A stretch of 64,000 nucleotides of DNA from Fonsecaea monophora (GCF_001642475.1 NW_019174004.1:62001-126000), one strand, 5' to 3'; shown: positions 19,741-31,010, counted from the first letter of the stretch. Numbers and translations: made by a program. Notes: generated by a model not told the origin, from the sequence alone.

Positions 19741-21970
19741 ATGGCCGACGCCGACCTTTTCGACGTCTTGATCGTTGGGTCCGGTAGCGCCGGGCTGACG
19801 GCGGCGCTGTGGTTGGCGACCTACAACACGACACACCCGCGGCAACAAATCAAGTTCAAGATTCTGGAGCGGCGTGGTGGACCCATGGCCATTGGGCAGG
19901 CTGACGGCATACAATGTCGAACCGTCGAGATCTTCGAGACCCTGGACCTGTCAGAGGACCTCCTCCGCGAGGCGTATCACGTCCTGGAAGTCGCCTTCTG
20001 GAGCCCTGACGGGCATGGTGGCATCTACAGGAGCGATCGCGCCGCTGATACGGCCAAGGGTCTGAGCCATATGCCACATCTCATCCTGAATCAGGCACGG
20101 GTTAATGGACTGCTGCTAGAGAAGCTGAGGAAGCTTGGAGCTAGCCGGGGCGAGGAAGTGAGTTACGGGTGGACCGTCAAGAGTGTCAGTCTCGACGACG
20201 AGCTGGCTGAGATGCATGAGGCGAGTTATCCCTGTACGGTTGTTGGGGTGAGAGACGAAGACGGAAAGGAAGAGATTTTCAGGTCCAAATACGTCTTGGT
20301 AAGTTTCATCTACAAGCATCCTGTCGTTAACATGATACGTTTTACTAATTTATCGTTGGACCACAGGGATGTGACGGCGCACACAGTGTCGTGCGCAAAT
20401 CACTGGGCTACAAGATGGTGGGGGATAGCACCGATGCCGTTTGGGGTGTCATGGACATCTATCCTCAAACCAACTTCCCAGACATCCGTCGCAAGGTCAC
20501 CGTCCACTCCGATACAGGTTCCCTTTTGGTCATTCCTCGAGAAGGTGGCTGCCTGACCCGCTTCTACATCGAATTTCCCCCAGGTACAAACGTCAAGGAT
20601 ATCAAACTCGAAGACCTGCACAAAAAAGCTCGGCAGATTTTCCACCCGTACAAGATGGACTTTGCGGACACGTACTGGTGGTCATGCTATTCGATCGGTC
20701 AACGTCTCGCGGACCACTTCACCAAGTCTAACCGGGTATTCTTGACCGGCGACGCATTCCACACGCACTCACCAAAGGCCGGGCAGGGGATGAATGTCAG
20801 CCTGCAGGATGGGTTCAACCTCGGCTGGAAACTGGGCCATGTCCTGACTGGACAGACGACACCAGAGTTGTTGAAGACTTACAGCATCGAGCGTGGCAAG
20901 ACGGCGGCCGATCTCATAGACTTCGACAGGTACTTTATGAAGCTGTTTGCCAGCAACAAGGGGGACAACGAGAAGAAGGTAACCCCCGAAGAGTTTCGTG
21001 AGGGCTTCATCAAGTCTGGACGCTACACTGCAGGGTTGACTTCGAAGTACGAGGACTCCAGCGTCACATCCAGCGCCGCCAGCACGCAGGAACTGGCACA
21101 GGAGCTTGTGGTCGGCATGCGATTTCCTGGGGCGCAGGTGGTACGGTTCTGCGACGTGAAAGCTATGCAACTCTCGCGGGCCTTGAAGGCCGACGGTCGG
21201 TGGCGTGTCATTTTCTTTGCCGGCAGAATCGAAAGCCCAGAACTGCTCTCGAGGCTCAAGCAGGTTTGTCCTCTCTTGCCTTGGTCCTGCTAACTGCTGC
21301 TGTGAAGAGAGAAGAACTGACCCACGTCTGCCCAGATCGCGGAATACATGGAATCACGCGCTGGTCCCGTGCGAAAGTACACCCCCGTCTCGACGGATAT
21401 CGACAGTTTCATCGAGCCCATCGTCCTCGTCAGTGGCAACCGCGTGCAACTCGAACAGGAGCAGATCCCCGACTATTTCTGGCCCGTCACCGGCAAGTGG
21501 AAGATGAGAGGTGAGTGGATCGATCCGTCCGTCATATTCTTCTATCCATAACCTGTATCGAAAAGGCGACCCCATGAACCTTTTTACTGATTTGATATAC
21601 CTCTGAAAACCACAGATCTCCACAAAGTCTTCGTCGACGACGAGCATTACAACTCGGGCCACGGCCACGCTTATGAGAAGTACGGTGTGGATCCGGACAA
21701 GGGCGCCACTGTCATTGTGCGACCTGACCAATGTACGTAAGACCCGTATACACACCCGTCTCTACAGACACAGATATGATACCCCCGCCGCCCGTGGTCG
21801 GCAAGATCACTATTGTCATCTCCAAACCTACCCTTACTGACTAACGACTTGGTGCGGCTATAGATGTCTCAAAGGTTCTTCCCATCGACGACACCGCAGG
21901 AATCGGCCGGTTCTTCGACGGGTTCTGTGTCTCGCACCAAGAACAGAATGGCGCGAACGGCCATCTGTAA
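19741..21970 (+). CDS. FAD-dependent phenol 2-monooxygenase-like hydroxylase
   Basis: Five exons (19741-20298, 20367-21263, 21336-21510, 21616-21732, 21864-21970) give 617 aa. All introns are GT...AG and keep frame. It is a class A flavoprotein hydroxylase of the phenol hydroxylase / 3-hydroxybenzoate 4-hydroxylase family: Rossmann GxGxxG in VLIVGSGSAGL (about residue 10), the DG motif at the exon 1-2 junction (LGCDGAHSVVRKSLGY) and the GD motif RVFLTGDAFHTHSPKAGQGM (about residue 330). The C-terminal 170 residues are the thioredoxin-like dimerisation domain (VIVRPDQYVSKV near the end). Such enzymes add one oxygen to an aromatic ring using NADPH. Substrate is not predictable from sequence. 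Neighbours do not form an obvious catabolic cluster, although a methyltransferase and P450 lie 3.5 kb beyond LAS21. Confidence 0.9.
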
Positions 21971-22136
21971 AGCCAGATAAAGAAAGCCCTGAATTCTAAA
22001 CCTCGTAAGGAGGGGAGAAAAAAAACCAGCGGGCTCGAGAATATAAATCAGTGTTTTAGCGTATTCTACAGAGTTTATTCGCCCTTTTTATCTCTCTTCT
22101 CTCACTCTTCTCTCACTCTTGTTTATCTACATACCC

Positions 22137-22156
22137 ACCTACCTACCTACCTACCT
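22137..22156. repeat. (ACCT)5 microsatellite
   Basis: Five perfect ACCT units in the convergent intergenic region. Confidence 0.9.
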
Positions 22157-22186
22157 ATCTATTCATCAAACAAACAATCAAATCAC

Positions 22187-22210
22187 TCGATCGATCGATC
22201 GATCGATCGA
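22187..22210. repeat. (TCGA)6 microsatellite
   Basis: Six perfect TCGA units; each unit is its own reverse complement, so the tract can form a cruciform. Confidence 0.9.
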
Positions 22211-22281
22211 ACACAAACACCAAACAATCTCATTGGAGAAATGGTGTTCAAAAGACCACCCAAAAAAGCCACCCCAAGAAT

Positions 22282-24969
22282 CTATCCACGACTTCGCCAG
22301 AGCAGCGTCCCGACACATAATGCGTTGACGACGGTGTGCTGGCCGATCACCCAGGCGGCGGTGTAGAGGTACTTTGGGGAGAAGACGGTCCAGATGAAGA
22401 GGTGTTCGCGGAGGACCGTGCACGCCACCATGACGGACAAGGCGTGGACGCAGGAAAACGTCGCCAGCGCCGTGAAGAGCAAGGAAGATGCACCGTCATT
22501 GCCACTCTGAAGCTGGCGAGGGCTGGATAATTGGAGGATGGCAAAGGACCACCATATCGGACCGGCCCAGTTGCTCACAAAGGTGAGGATGCCCACGGCC
22601 GCCACGTTGTAGCCACTCACGCCGTTGTACGCGTTGGAGAGGTCGATGGTGGCGATGGAGTTTGTACTCCCAAACGTGAAGAAGGAGGCGTACTGGAACA
22701 GGAGGGCCAGGATGGTGATTTCGCCGACCGAACGCTGTCTGCCGCGTCGGAGGAGGGCGAGTTGCAGGGTGAAGAACAAGAACAGCGGGACGTAGACGGT
22801 CCGGGTCTGCGTGATGAGAAACAGGGTCAGGACGTCTTGCAGGACCGGCAGGAAACGGTGCAGATGCTCGGCGCTCTGCCACGGCGCTTCGTAGTAGATC
22901 GCGCAGCCGAGCACGTGGGCCAAGCCGAGGAAGACGACCCGCGCCATGCTGACGAGCGGGTACGCCGAAACAAAGCCAACGAGCGGATCGAGGATGGGGA
23001 ATGAGGCGAGTAGCTCGGGCGCGTCCGCGGCGGTGAAGGCGACCTTGAAGAGGAATGCCGAGATGGACACCAGCGCCGGCAGGATGCCCATCTGCGGCGA
23101 ACCCATCCAGACGCCTGCTCTGCGGCTGAGATTACGTGACGGGACTGCATAGGCGAGCATGACCAGCATCCAGAGCACCCATGAGTTGGGCGTAATGACT
23201 TCGCCCAGTATGTCGGCCTCGCCGGCGTATTTCTGGCCAGTCTGTCTCCAGCGCCGCGCCGCGCCGAACAGCAGGTATGCGAGGGCAGTGGCTGTCGGGC
23301 CTTTCACGATAGAGGGAGCAGTGTCGGTCATTTTGAACCGGCTGTCCCTACAATGTAACACGACCAGGTAGCCCGCGAGGGTCCAGTACCAGAACTGATG
23401 CTCCTCTTCGACGTAGCTGCTGGCGAACATGGTGATGGCAAAGCTGAGCATTATGACGAGAAGTATCAACCCGTCAACCCCGGCTGAGAAAACTCCCCGT
23501 GCGAAGCTGGGCGTGCAGAGTGCCAACGCCAGCACGCCGAGGCCGATCCCTGTCTGCATGCTGGCGAGATCGTAATTGCTGGCCGTGCCACTGAGGAGGC
23601 TTTGCGCTCTGTACAGAAATGACTTGAGATGCGTTGTCGGCGGAAGTGCAGAGGATTGGTCCGACGTTACAGCATCGTGCTCAGCCGAGACATGCTGCCA
23701 CAGACAGGCGAGGACTTGGGCGTCGTCTCCATCGGTTATCGAGCATTCAGTCGGTGTTGAAGCTTGGACGAACTCTTTCGGAAACGTCGCTTGGGCGATC
23801 CGCAGAATCTGCTCGGCGTTGCTGTAGAGTAAAGCATACTGATCTTGAGGATGGGTCCAGAGCTCCAACAATCGCGGCATGATGACCCCGAGGTTATTGA
23901 GTGGGATGGGGAATCCCAGTAGAGCGGCCAGAGTGGGCACGATGTCGGATTGTTCGACGGTGTCGTAATATTGATAGTCGACTGCATCGTCGATGGGGCA
24001 AGATTGTCCTTCGAACGCCGACTTGAACTTTGGGGAGATGAATGTGAGAGCGGTGGAAACCTCTCCTGGGGAGGACGCGCCGTGGTTTCCGCCCTCGTTC
24101 ATTCCGTGGTCACCAAGCAAGACCAACAAACATGACTTAAGATGGTCATAGCTTTCCAACTTTGCGTATATGTCCCGGACGATACCGTCCATCTCTGCCT
24201 GTTTTGCCGGCATTCTAGGCCCTTTGGGTCCAGTCTTGTGCCCGATATGGTCCAGGCCCAGGAAATGGAGCGTCATTGCGGACCAGTCTTGGTTCTCTAG
24301 CTCAGAAGGAATATGCCTCGTGACGTTGTTGTCGACTTCGGTGAAGTCGGACACGAAGAAACTCGTCGTGCCGTCGGCTCGGGAGAAGAAGTCGGGAAAC
24401 AAGCGCAGCCAAGTGTCGTCCCCGTACATGACGAGGCTGTTGCCTTTTGCCCGCAACTGGGCCAGCCACGTGTCTTGGTCCCTGAGGGTCGACGTCGTGT
24501 CCGACTCGGCAAAATTGAGGATGAGGTCCACGAAACTGGGCACCGAACCGGTTGTGATGGCCTTGACGCGCGGCATGGTGATGGTCGGTGGACTGGCATG
24601 GCCGGTGAAGGGGACGGCGGCGCCAGATCTGATGAGGCCCTGGGTAAAAGCAAAACTCGAAGCATTTCCGTAGACGAAGTCGCTGCGCAGAGCGTCGACA
24701 ACCATAAAGATGACGCGGTCAAAAGGGGCTGCCTGAGCCCCAGCCCCAGCTCCAGCTCCAGACGTCGCGGGCCATGTCGCCAGTCCCGGTAGGAATGCTT
24801 TGTGAGGAAAGAAACCCCTTGCGAAAATCACGAGAGCCGCAATGAGGACAATGTTGGAGAGTGAGAGCGCGGCATTGCGAAATGTGATGATCATCCTCGG
24901 TGCCTGGTGATTCGAGTTCGTTGAAACTGCGAACGACTGCTCACGCCGATGGCTGGTGGCCACTGTCAC
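22282..24969 (-). CDS. LAS21: GPI ethanolamine phosphate transferase 2 (LAS21/GPI7)
   Basis: Single exon, 895 aa, close to the usual 830-900. It adds ethanolamine phosphate to the second mannose of GPI anchors in the ER. After an N-terminal membrane anchor (about residues 33-52, ending FARGFFPHKAFLPG) comes an alkaline-phosphatase-like luminal domain: FMVVDALRSDFVY near 90 with the metal-binding Asp, TGHASPPTITMPRVKAITTG with the catalytic Thr, LHFLGLDHIGHKTGP near 240 and LLGDHGMNEGGNHG near 290. The C-terminal half is many hydrophobic helices. FARGFFP and the short spacing fit GPI7 rather than GPI13 or MCD4. The start could be a second Met at residue 26. The gene is convergent with the hydroxylase and independent of it. 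Confidence 0.92.
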   Translation of the reverse strand: MTVATSHRREQSFAVSTNSNHQAPRMIITFRNAALSLSNIVLIAALVIFARGFFPHKAFLPGLATWPATSGAGAGAGAQAAPFDRVIFMVVDALRSDFVYGNASSFAFTQGLIRSGAAVPFTGHASPPTITMPRVKAITTGSVPSFVDLILNFAESDTTSTLRDQDTWLAQLRAKGNSLVMYGDDTWLRLFPDFFSRADGTTSFFVSDFTEVDNNVTRHIPSELENQDWSAMTLHFLGLDHIGHKTGPKGPRMPAKQAEMDGIVRDIYAKLESYDHLKSCLLVLLGDHGMNEGGNHGASSPGEVSTALTFISPKFKSAFEGQSCPIDDAVDYQYYDTVEQSDIVPTLAALLGFPIPLNNLGVIMPRLLELWTHPQDQYALLYSNAEQILRIAQATFPKEFVQASTPTECSITDGDDAQVLACLWQHVSAEHDAVTSDQSSALPPTTHLKSFLYRAQSLLSGTASNYDLASMQTGIGLGVLALALCTPSFARGVFSAGVDGLILLVIMLSFAITMFASSYVEEEHQFWYWTLAGYLVVLHCRDSRFKMTDTAPSIVKGPTATALAYLLFGAARRWRQTGQKYAGEADILGEVITPNSWVLWMLVMLAYAVPSRNLSRRAGVWMGSPQMGILPALVSISAFLFKVAFTAADAPELLASFPILDPLVGFVSAYPLVSMARVVFLGLAHVLGCAIYYEAPWQSAEHLHRFLPVLQDVLTLFLITQTRTVYVPLFLFFTLQLALLRRGRQRSVGEITILALLFQYASFFTFGSTNSIATIDLSNAYNGVSGYNVAAVGILTFVSNWAGPIWWSFAILQLSSPRQLQSGNDGASSLLFTALATFSCVHALSVMVACTVLREHLFIWTVFSPKYLYTAAWVIGQHTVVNALCVGTLLWRSRG

Positions 24970-25499
24970 CTGATGGGCCCCATGGCACAGAATTGCAACT
25001 CAAGATGTCCTCCGAAGAAAGAAACATATACAAAGACGTTGGAAGCAGCCAAAGAAAGTGAATGGTGGCGCAATGTCTGGGTCTGGAAACTATTTCGTGG
25101 ATGCCAAGCACTGATCCACCGTAGAAGCTGCTCAGCCTTGAGGTTCAGCCTCGTCAGTCTCAGCCTCGTCAAGCCTCAGCCTTGTCGCATGGGCAACCTT
25201 TGTCAACAATTGAGTAGGCAACTCAGAAAGAGAGGGCATTTCGTTCTAGCATATCAAACACCAATTTTTAAACTTCACCAAAATATTTACCCAGAAGAAT
25301 GAGTCCCCGTCATACTCTCAACTAAAGGTACAGCCATGCTTCTCATCCCAACCTCCAATAGCACCTTACAACCAGCCCTCTGCTTCACAATGAGGGCTTT
25401 TGTCCAAACACAACATAGCTATACGTAGAGTCAGCTCGAGTCCTCCCAAGGTGGGCGTGATGCGATGAGGATGGGGCTCCCATCCACACAGATTCCTAC
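24970..25499 (-). promoter_or_regulatory. Upstream region of LAS21
   Basis: 530 bases upstream of LAS21 and downstream of the methyltransferase gene, both minus-strand. The only visible feature is CAGCCTCGTCA-like short repeats near 25136-25185. Confidence 0.4.
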
Positions 25500-26957
25500 T
25501 TACAAGTCGTACTGCCCATGAATCTTTGGGTTCTTCATATCTCTTCTCGTCTCCGCGAGCAAAACCTGCACCTCTTCTATGGACCAAGGATCCTCTGCTG
25601 TCCTCGCTAGGCACCCGAGTGCGATGCCCTCCATACCAGCTTGAAACTGCAGGTAGTTGCATATTCCGACTTGCTTCTGTGAAGGGGATGAGTGGTTAGA
25701 AAACACTTGCCTGGTCGTCCTGTTGTTTGAGGGAAGCCTGCACGACGCGCGCAAAGTCCATATATAACTCACATATTTGTTGTCCTTAGGCCATATACCC
25801 AGCGGAATGGGTAGTTTAACTGCCTGCACGTTGATGAAGCCGGCGTCTCGAAGCCAGCCCTCGACCTTCGGGCCTGGCTGAGAATCGTAGCCAGCAGCAG
25901 TGCGGCGGCCACATGTGTAGTGGTGGAACTTGAAAAGTGCCGCGTCTTCGGCTAACGAATCATCCTTTGAATATATGTGCGTGTCCCATTCCTGGAACTC
26001 GACCCAGCCGCCAGGCTTTAGATTCCTAGGGCGTCCGCATTGTCAGTATCCACAACTCCAGTTGCACGCTTGTTGCGAGGCATTCAGGATTCAAGATTCG
26101 AGTGTAATGGGTGCGTGTGGATGGAACACGATCAACCAACATACTCAAAAGATTGCCTAACTAGTCGTGGCCAGTCTCGAACTGAGGAGGCCAGATATCG
26201 TCCATGGATATAGTCAAAAGGCGTATCATCGTATGCCCACTCGTCCTCAAAATCGTCAATAATGAACCTTAGGTTCGGGGGCACGAAAGTGGACTGTATA
26301 GGTGTCAAGTCCGTGCCAATGACTTCTGCCGTTGGATACAGGTCGGCTGGTGAGTATTGTTAGAACTTGGGAGCGTGGAAAGGAACGGGAGGTCTTGATT
26401 CACCAAAATCGACAGCCCAATTGCCTGTCCCAGTACCAAGATCAAGGACTCGCTGGGGTTCTGAACCAATTGGAGCATAATGAAGGTGGCTGTCCAGCAG
26501 CCAAAGCATCAACGCGTGATGAAGATCTAGCCGCTTCATTTCTTGTTCGTCGCTGGGCAACATGTCTCGAAGGATGTTATTACCATTGAAATCAAGAAGG
26601 GAAAACAGTGGGGGTGAGACGAACTGCCCTGGTGATCTCGAAAGGCATGATAGATGCGGCCATACTGCATCATGAAGGTGTTGACGGACGAGGTAAGCGA
26701 GGCTGTGTAGGCAGATCTGACTTGGTCAGTAGAGCATTCGCGTATCGATGCAACGAAAGGTCCAGGTACAGCTCATCTCCATATGCTGAATCTCGCTCAG
26801 TTGCCTGCCCTATGAATTAGTCCCGCGTCGTTCGAAAATCGCGCTCAAAACGTGGACTGACCTCTTCGTCCACAAGTATCGTGACATCTCCAGAAATAGC
26901 AGCGTCCACGACAGCAGAACTGCCCGCCTCGTGCAGATCAAGGCCTGCGGTTGCCAT
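25500..26957 (-). CDS. TAM-type SAM-dependent methyltransferase (LaeA-like superfamily), seven exons
   Basis: Exons by my reading, 5' to 3': 26957-26862, 26804-26770, 26716-26625, 26565-26404, 26346-26145, 26025-25773, 25676-25500; total 338 aa in one frame. It joins to a standard fungal TAM-domain methyltransferase: DSAYGDELSAYTASLTSSV, GRIYHAFRDH, LPSDEQEMKRLDLHHALML, motif I RVLDLGTGTGNWAVDFA (about residue 105), motif II Asp in VIGTDLTPIQ, FDYIHGRYL, then LKPGGWVEFQEWD. This superfamily includes the secondary-metabolism regulator LaeA and many small-molecule methyltransferases. The intron between exons 3 and 4 has a weak 5' site (GTTCGT); using GC...AG three bases earlier also keeps frame. 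It is divergent from a P450 gene, suggesting a shared pathway. Its methyl acceptor is unknown. Confidence 0.82.
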
Positions 26958-27762
26958 AATGTCTGCGATCCGGGAAAGGCTGTCGAGCGGTCGGCGAAGG
27001 ACGATCCATGTGCATTATACACATAAAGACGACTCAAAAGGTGCCAGTAAGGTTCGGGTTCCAAGCCTCGAGAGGGCTTTCGAGTCGGGAGTTTGTGGAG
27101 TGCTGGGTACAAATCATGCTTTGGCACAAGCCGACAGCAACTGTCACTGCAGACGGAATCCAGGGTCCACCTGCCACGTTTTACTGGCTCCATCAGGCAG
27201 ACCAACCGGGGGAGCCTAGAGGGTCCTTTCCGAGTGGCGGCCACGCTGTTTTTTTAGAGCCAAGCTAGGCGACACACCTATCGTTGGACAGCGCCCATCC
27301 TAGTCCACCTGCTCATCATGTCGGGGACACCGGGAGCCAACGGGGTTGTCTGCAAGAGCTGCATAGCGCAGTCCAGCCGTGGTGGACCGCCTTGTGCCGT
27401 TCCCAGCTGCTCAGTGGTTTTTGATTGGGAAACCCTGGCCGATAGTGTTGCGTCCCATGTCATCAACGGCGAACAGCGAAGCAGAGGATGCAATCGAGGA
27501 TCGAGGCGACTTGTTGGAGGGAATTGCAAAGACAGACAGAGCCCACCGGCATGTGCTGATTGCATTCCCTTCGCGGTACTTGCAGATATCCCCCACGTCG
27601 CCTCAAGCTAATACCTACCTAGGTATCCTGTCCAGCTGTATAATACCTATACCTATTCCCCCCTCCAACGGCCCGATCCTTCACCCGAGGAGACTCACAT
27701 ATGAGAAAAGAAGGAGAGGCAGAAGCGGAAAGTGTCCAGAGCTTCCTGGACTCGCCGTCGTC
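26958..27762. promoter_or_regulatory. Divergent promoter region, methyltransferase / P450
   Basis: 805 bases between divergent start codons. A TACCTACCTAGGTA palindrome lies at about 27613-27626. Open frames overlapping the methyltransferase first exon are shadows. A shared promoter would allow co-regulation. Confidence 0.5.
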
Positions 27763-29436
27763 ATGTACAAAACATCAGCCTTGATTGGCCTGTTCGCCAT
27801 CCCTGTGGCTTGGGTGCTGTACTTTTTCTTCTGGTCTGCTACTAGCAAATTCCCATCGGCGCCCGGACCGCTGCTCGCTCGCTTCACTCGCCTGTGGTAC
27901 CTGAAGGCTCTCATCAGAGGAGATTTCGAACAGGTGAACATCGCTTTGCACAGAAAACATGGTGAGCGGCGACACACTGCTCTGACCCAATTCCTCTTAT
28001 GCAAATTGTTCCAGGCAAAATCGTCCGTGTCGAGCCTGGCGCATACAGCATCGACGACCCCGAGGCGATCAAGACCATCTACACCATTTCAAACCCGTGG
28101 AGCAAGTCGGCGTGGTATGGCGCGTCTTGTCCACCGGGTACCACGACAAACTTCAGCACCCCAGACAACAAGGATGCTGCTCGATTTCGTCGTAACTTTG
28201 CACAAGCCTTTTCCATGTCGTCGGTGCTGGCCTACGAGCCTTTGATCGATGAATGCGGCGAGCTTTTGATCGAGAAGCTCAAGACCTTTGCAAAGTCAGG
28301 TGAGACTGTAGACCTGACACATTGGTTTACTTGTTGGGCGTTTGACTGTCAGGGTCATATAACGGTGTGCTCCTTCAATACCTCCGTTTGACCAATTTAC
28401 CGACTGACGATTCCCAGTTTTCTGAACGGTTTGGATTCCTTGACAAGGGCGAGGACGTCGGAGGGATCATTGAGAGCCTCCGTCACCGAATGTCATACGG
28501 CACTTTTGCGGGCGTGTATGCGGAACTGCATCCGATATTGTTCAAGATAGTCAACTGGCTCGCCGGGACAGACACAGCTCAAGTAGACTATACCATATCC
28601 TATACCCTGAAGCGAATCGCAGAAAGGAGACAAGAGGGAAAGTCGCACAAGAACGATATGCTTGCTCAGTTCCTGGCCGGCCAGCAGAGAGATCCAACCA
28701 CCTTCACAGACTGGGATGTTCTGATCGGAGCTTTTGGGAACATCGTGGCAGGTGCTGATACCACCCACATCACCCTCTCTGCTATCCTTTACTACCTGAT
28801 GAAGAATCGGCGGTGTCTCGACAAGATGCGCGCGGAGATCGACGAGATGGCCAAAGCAGGGTCAATTTCGGACCCGATCTCTTTCCACGAGTCACAGCAA
28901 ATGCCCTATTGCCAGGCGGTGATAAAGGAGGCACAGAGGCTGTACCCCGGTACTGGGTAAGATCAGACGTCCAATGTTCCTTGCGCTTCACTCACCGTGT
29001 TCCCTAGGTTGCCACTATTTCGCGTAGTCCCAGCAGGTGGCGCAATGATTGCCGGTAAATACTTCCCCGAGGGAGCTGTTGTTGGCATCAACAACTGGGT
29101 CGCCCACCACAACAAGGACGTCTTCGGACCAGATCCAGATGTATTCCGCCCAGAGCGATGGCTGGAGGGAGACACCACCGCCATGAATCGCTACTATTTA
29201 CCTGTAAGTTTGGCCGGCCTTCGAACGAACGAGAAGAGGTGCTGACAGACACGGTATAGTTTGGCGTCGGTCCCCGATCTTGTCAAGGTCTGAATGTCGC
29301 GTTGATGGAGATGTCGAAATTCGTCCCGCAGCTCGTCCGCCGCCTCGATTTCGAGCTGCTCAGCGAGTGGAAGACGTCTAATCGATGGTTAATGTTCCAG
29401 TCCAACCTGAATGTCAAGGTGAAACTGAGAGATTAG
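27763..29436 (+). CDS. Cytochrome P450 monooxygenase (pisatin-demethylase-like)
   Basis: Five exons (27763-27961, 28015-28364, 28418-28956, 29008-29203, 29260-29436), 486 aa. An N-terminal hydrophobic anchor (about residues 5-25) suggests ER location. The I-helix is GNIVAGADTTHITLS, the K-helix motif reads VIKEAQRLYPGTGLPLFR (ExxR as EAQR), PERW is in DVFRPERW, and the heme signature FGVGPRSCQGLN with ligand Cys sits near residue 438. The I-helix/K-helix style and the AGKYFPEGAVVGINNWVAH segment resemble CYP57-like fungal P450s, which demethylate or hydroxylate phenolics. All introns are about 50-55 nt with good sites, so the gene seems intact. Substrate unknown. Paired head-to-head with the TAM methyltransferase. 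Confidence 0.9.
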
Positions 29437-29585
29437 TTCTTCGGTCGTCTGCAAAAATGTGAGAAGAATAAGTACGAAGCGTGGGACTGGGTGATGTATG
29501 GCAGATTTCCACTCCGAAAAGCAAGGGACATCAAGTATAGGTACATGTACACTCGTCAAGGACAGTGCACCACAAACAGCCATGG

Positions 29586-31010
29586 TCAAACTCCAGATAT
29601 CTCACATGTAACAGAGACTCTGTGCGCTCTGGCCACGTCCTCAACCGGGTCACAAAACGAAATGTCGGCCTCCAATCGTCTGCCCTTTCCGGTGTTTCTT
29701 GGAGAAAGCCCTGAGAACTGTGGAATCATCAGTAAATGCTCCCGAGGGGCATCGATACCGTTAGACTCACCACTCACCTCTTTAGTCCAGTAAAACTCCT
29801 CCCACCTTGAATCTGCTTCGCTGGGCAGGGTTCGATCTATGCCATCCTCCTCGAGCACTGTTTCGATCCCATACCGCTGCCCCTTCACTTCAATTCCGTG
29901 GCGGAATGCTTCTCTGATCATGGCTTCCCACCACTATAATTCAGTTTCTTGATCCCTGGGGAATCGCGATCGTTGTTGTACAAAACACCCAGGACGAGCG
30001 CAATAATTTTGACAGCCGAATCAGGGCACAGTAATCCATTCTTCTCCAATGAGTTCAGCGTCGTCAAAACGGCACCTCCAATGAGCTTCAGAGTGTGCAA
30101 CACCGTGTCCGGATCGTCGACGTTGAACCACTCATACGTGTCATTCAGAATTCAGGCGAATCCTTCAATGATTGACCATAAAGCCGCAGGTGATGTGTCT
30201 CCTTGACGCGCACGTCCGGGACAGAGAATTCGCGGTTGAAAGACACCAACTAGTGCACGTCTGGCTTACCGGGAGCGCCAAAAGCCTTAGGTTCAACCCA
30301 AACTTGCCTGGTTCTCCATCACCTCTTGCAAGCCATACCCATTGAAATCATTGTAGAAGTGTTCTCCAGCAGCATTGCAGGCGAGCTACCAATAGATAGC
30401 CTTTTGTCGTAAGCATCCACTTATGCCCTGGAAGCTCGGGGGCTGGCCGCTTGCAAACGCAACCTTTCAAACCACAGATTGACTCGCGCTGATCATTCTG
30501 GCTTTCTAGCCCGTTGTCTTGTTGGCTGTCATGTTCATCTTCCTCATCGGATTTCTTAGACGCATCACGAGTTGCCCCTTTCTCCGCCCGAGTGTCATCT
30601 GCGGAGTGTCAGGTATTCGACCTCAGGCGCATCATTTTGTGCGGGGGCACGATCCCATCTGAGTCAGTGTCCAATGGATTGATACTTCACAAAAGTCCGG
30701 GGCATATCTCTCCGGTTGCCGAAGCAGATGGAGCCGTGTGTAGCCTATCTAGAATCCTCAAGGCGTCGGACGAGCACGTCCTTGTTACCGCTGTATGGTA
30801 AATTGCGTCACTGGAGCAAGGTGGAAAGGTCTTGCTTCTTTATACCCGTAGAGTGGCTGGCTTCATTTTCTTTCCCTGCCGCTGATTGCTGCGACTGTCG
30901 TTTGGAAGGTGGCTGTGATTGCGCCGTATTGCTGTCAATTTGGCTCAATGCGCGTTTGTTGCTCGCCAATTTTCGGCTGCTTGTAACGGGATTGTGTTCA
31001 ATGATGCAAC
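29586..31010 (-). pseudogene. Decayed SAP-domain gene
   Basis: On the minus strand an ordered set of family-like segments is broken by stops and frame changes. 5' to 3': a SAP motif KKQDLSTLLQ-stop-RNLPYSGNKDVL (TGA at 30808-30810), another stop 63 bases on (TAG at 30745-30747); an acidic stretch then CVCKRPAPELPGHKW (about 30464-30418); YNDFNGYGLQEVMENQ (about 30350-30308) in another frame; SIIEGFA-stop-ILNDTYEWFN (TGA at 30152-30154); DPDTVLHTLKLIGGAVLTTL; and WWEAMIREAFRHGIEV plus RWEEFYWTKE (about 29936-29780). These match, in order, a fungal SAP-domain family with a conserved C-terminal region. SAP motifs bind DNA. The first stop lies inside the motif with both sides conserved, so an intron cannot explain it. 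No start codon is clear. Sequencing error is unlikely given several lesions. Confidence 0.65.

Larger units (their letters stand above)
21971..22281. other. Convergent intergenic region with simple repeats
   Basis: 311 bases between the 3' ends of the hydroxylase and LAS21 genes, with a duplicated CTCTCACTCTT and the two tetranucleotide repeats listed separately. Confidence 0.5.

Noticed and set aside
26566..26716. Frameshift making the methyltransferase a pseudogene
   Set aside because: A GT...AG intron of 59 nt restores the frame and the conserved sequence on both sides, so the gene is more likely intact.
26810..27244. 144-codon minus-strand frame overlapping methyltransferase exon 1
   Set aside because: It is in a different frame from the supported exon and has no recognisable domain.
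29586..31010. RIP as the cause of the SAP-domain gene decay
   Set aside because: Only one of the three stops fits a CpA-to-TpA change, the region is not notably AT-rich, and no duplicate copy is visible.
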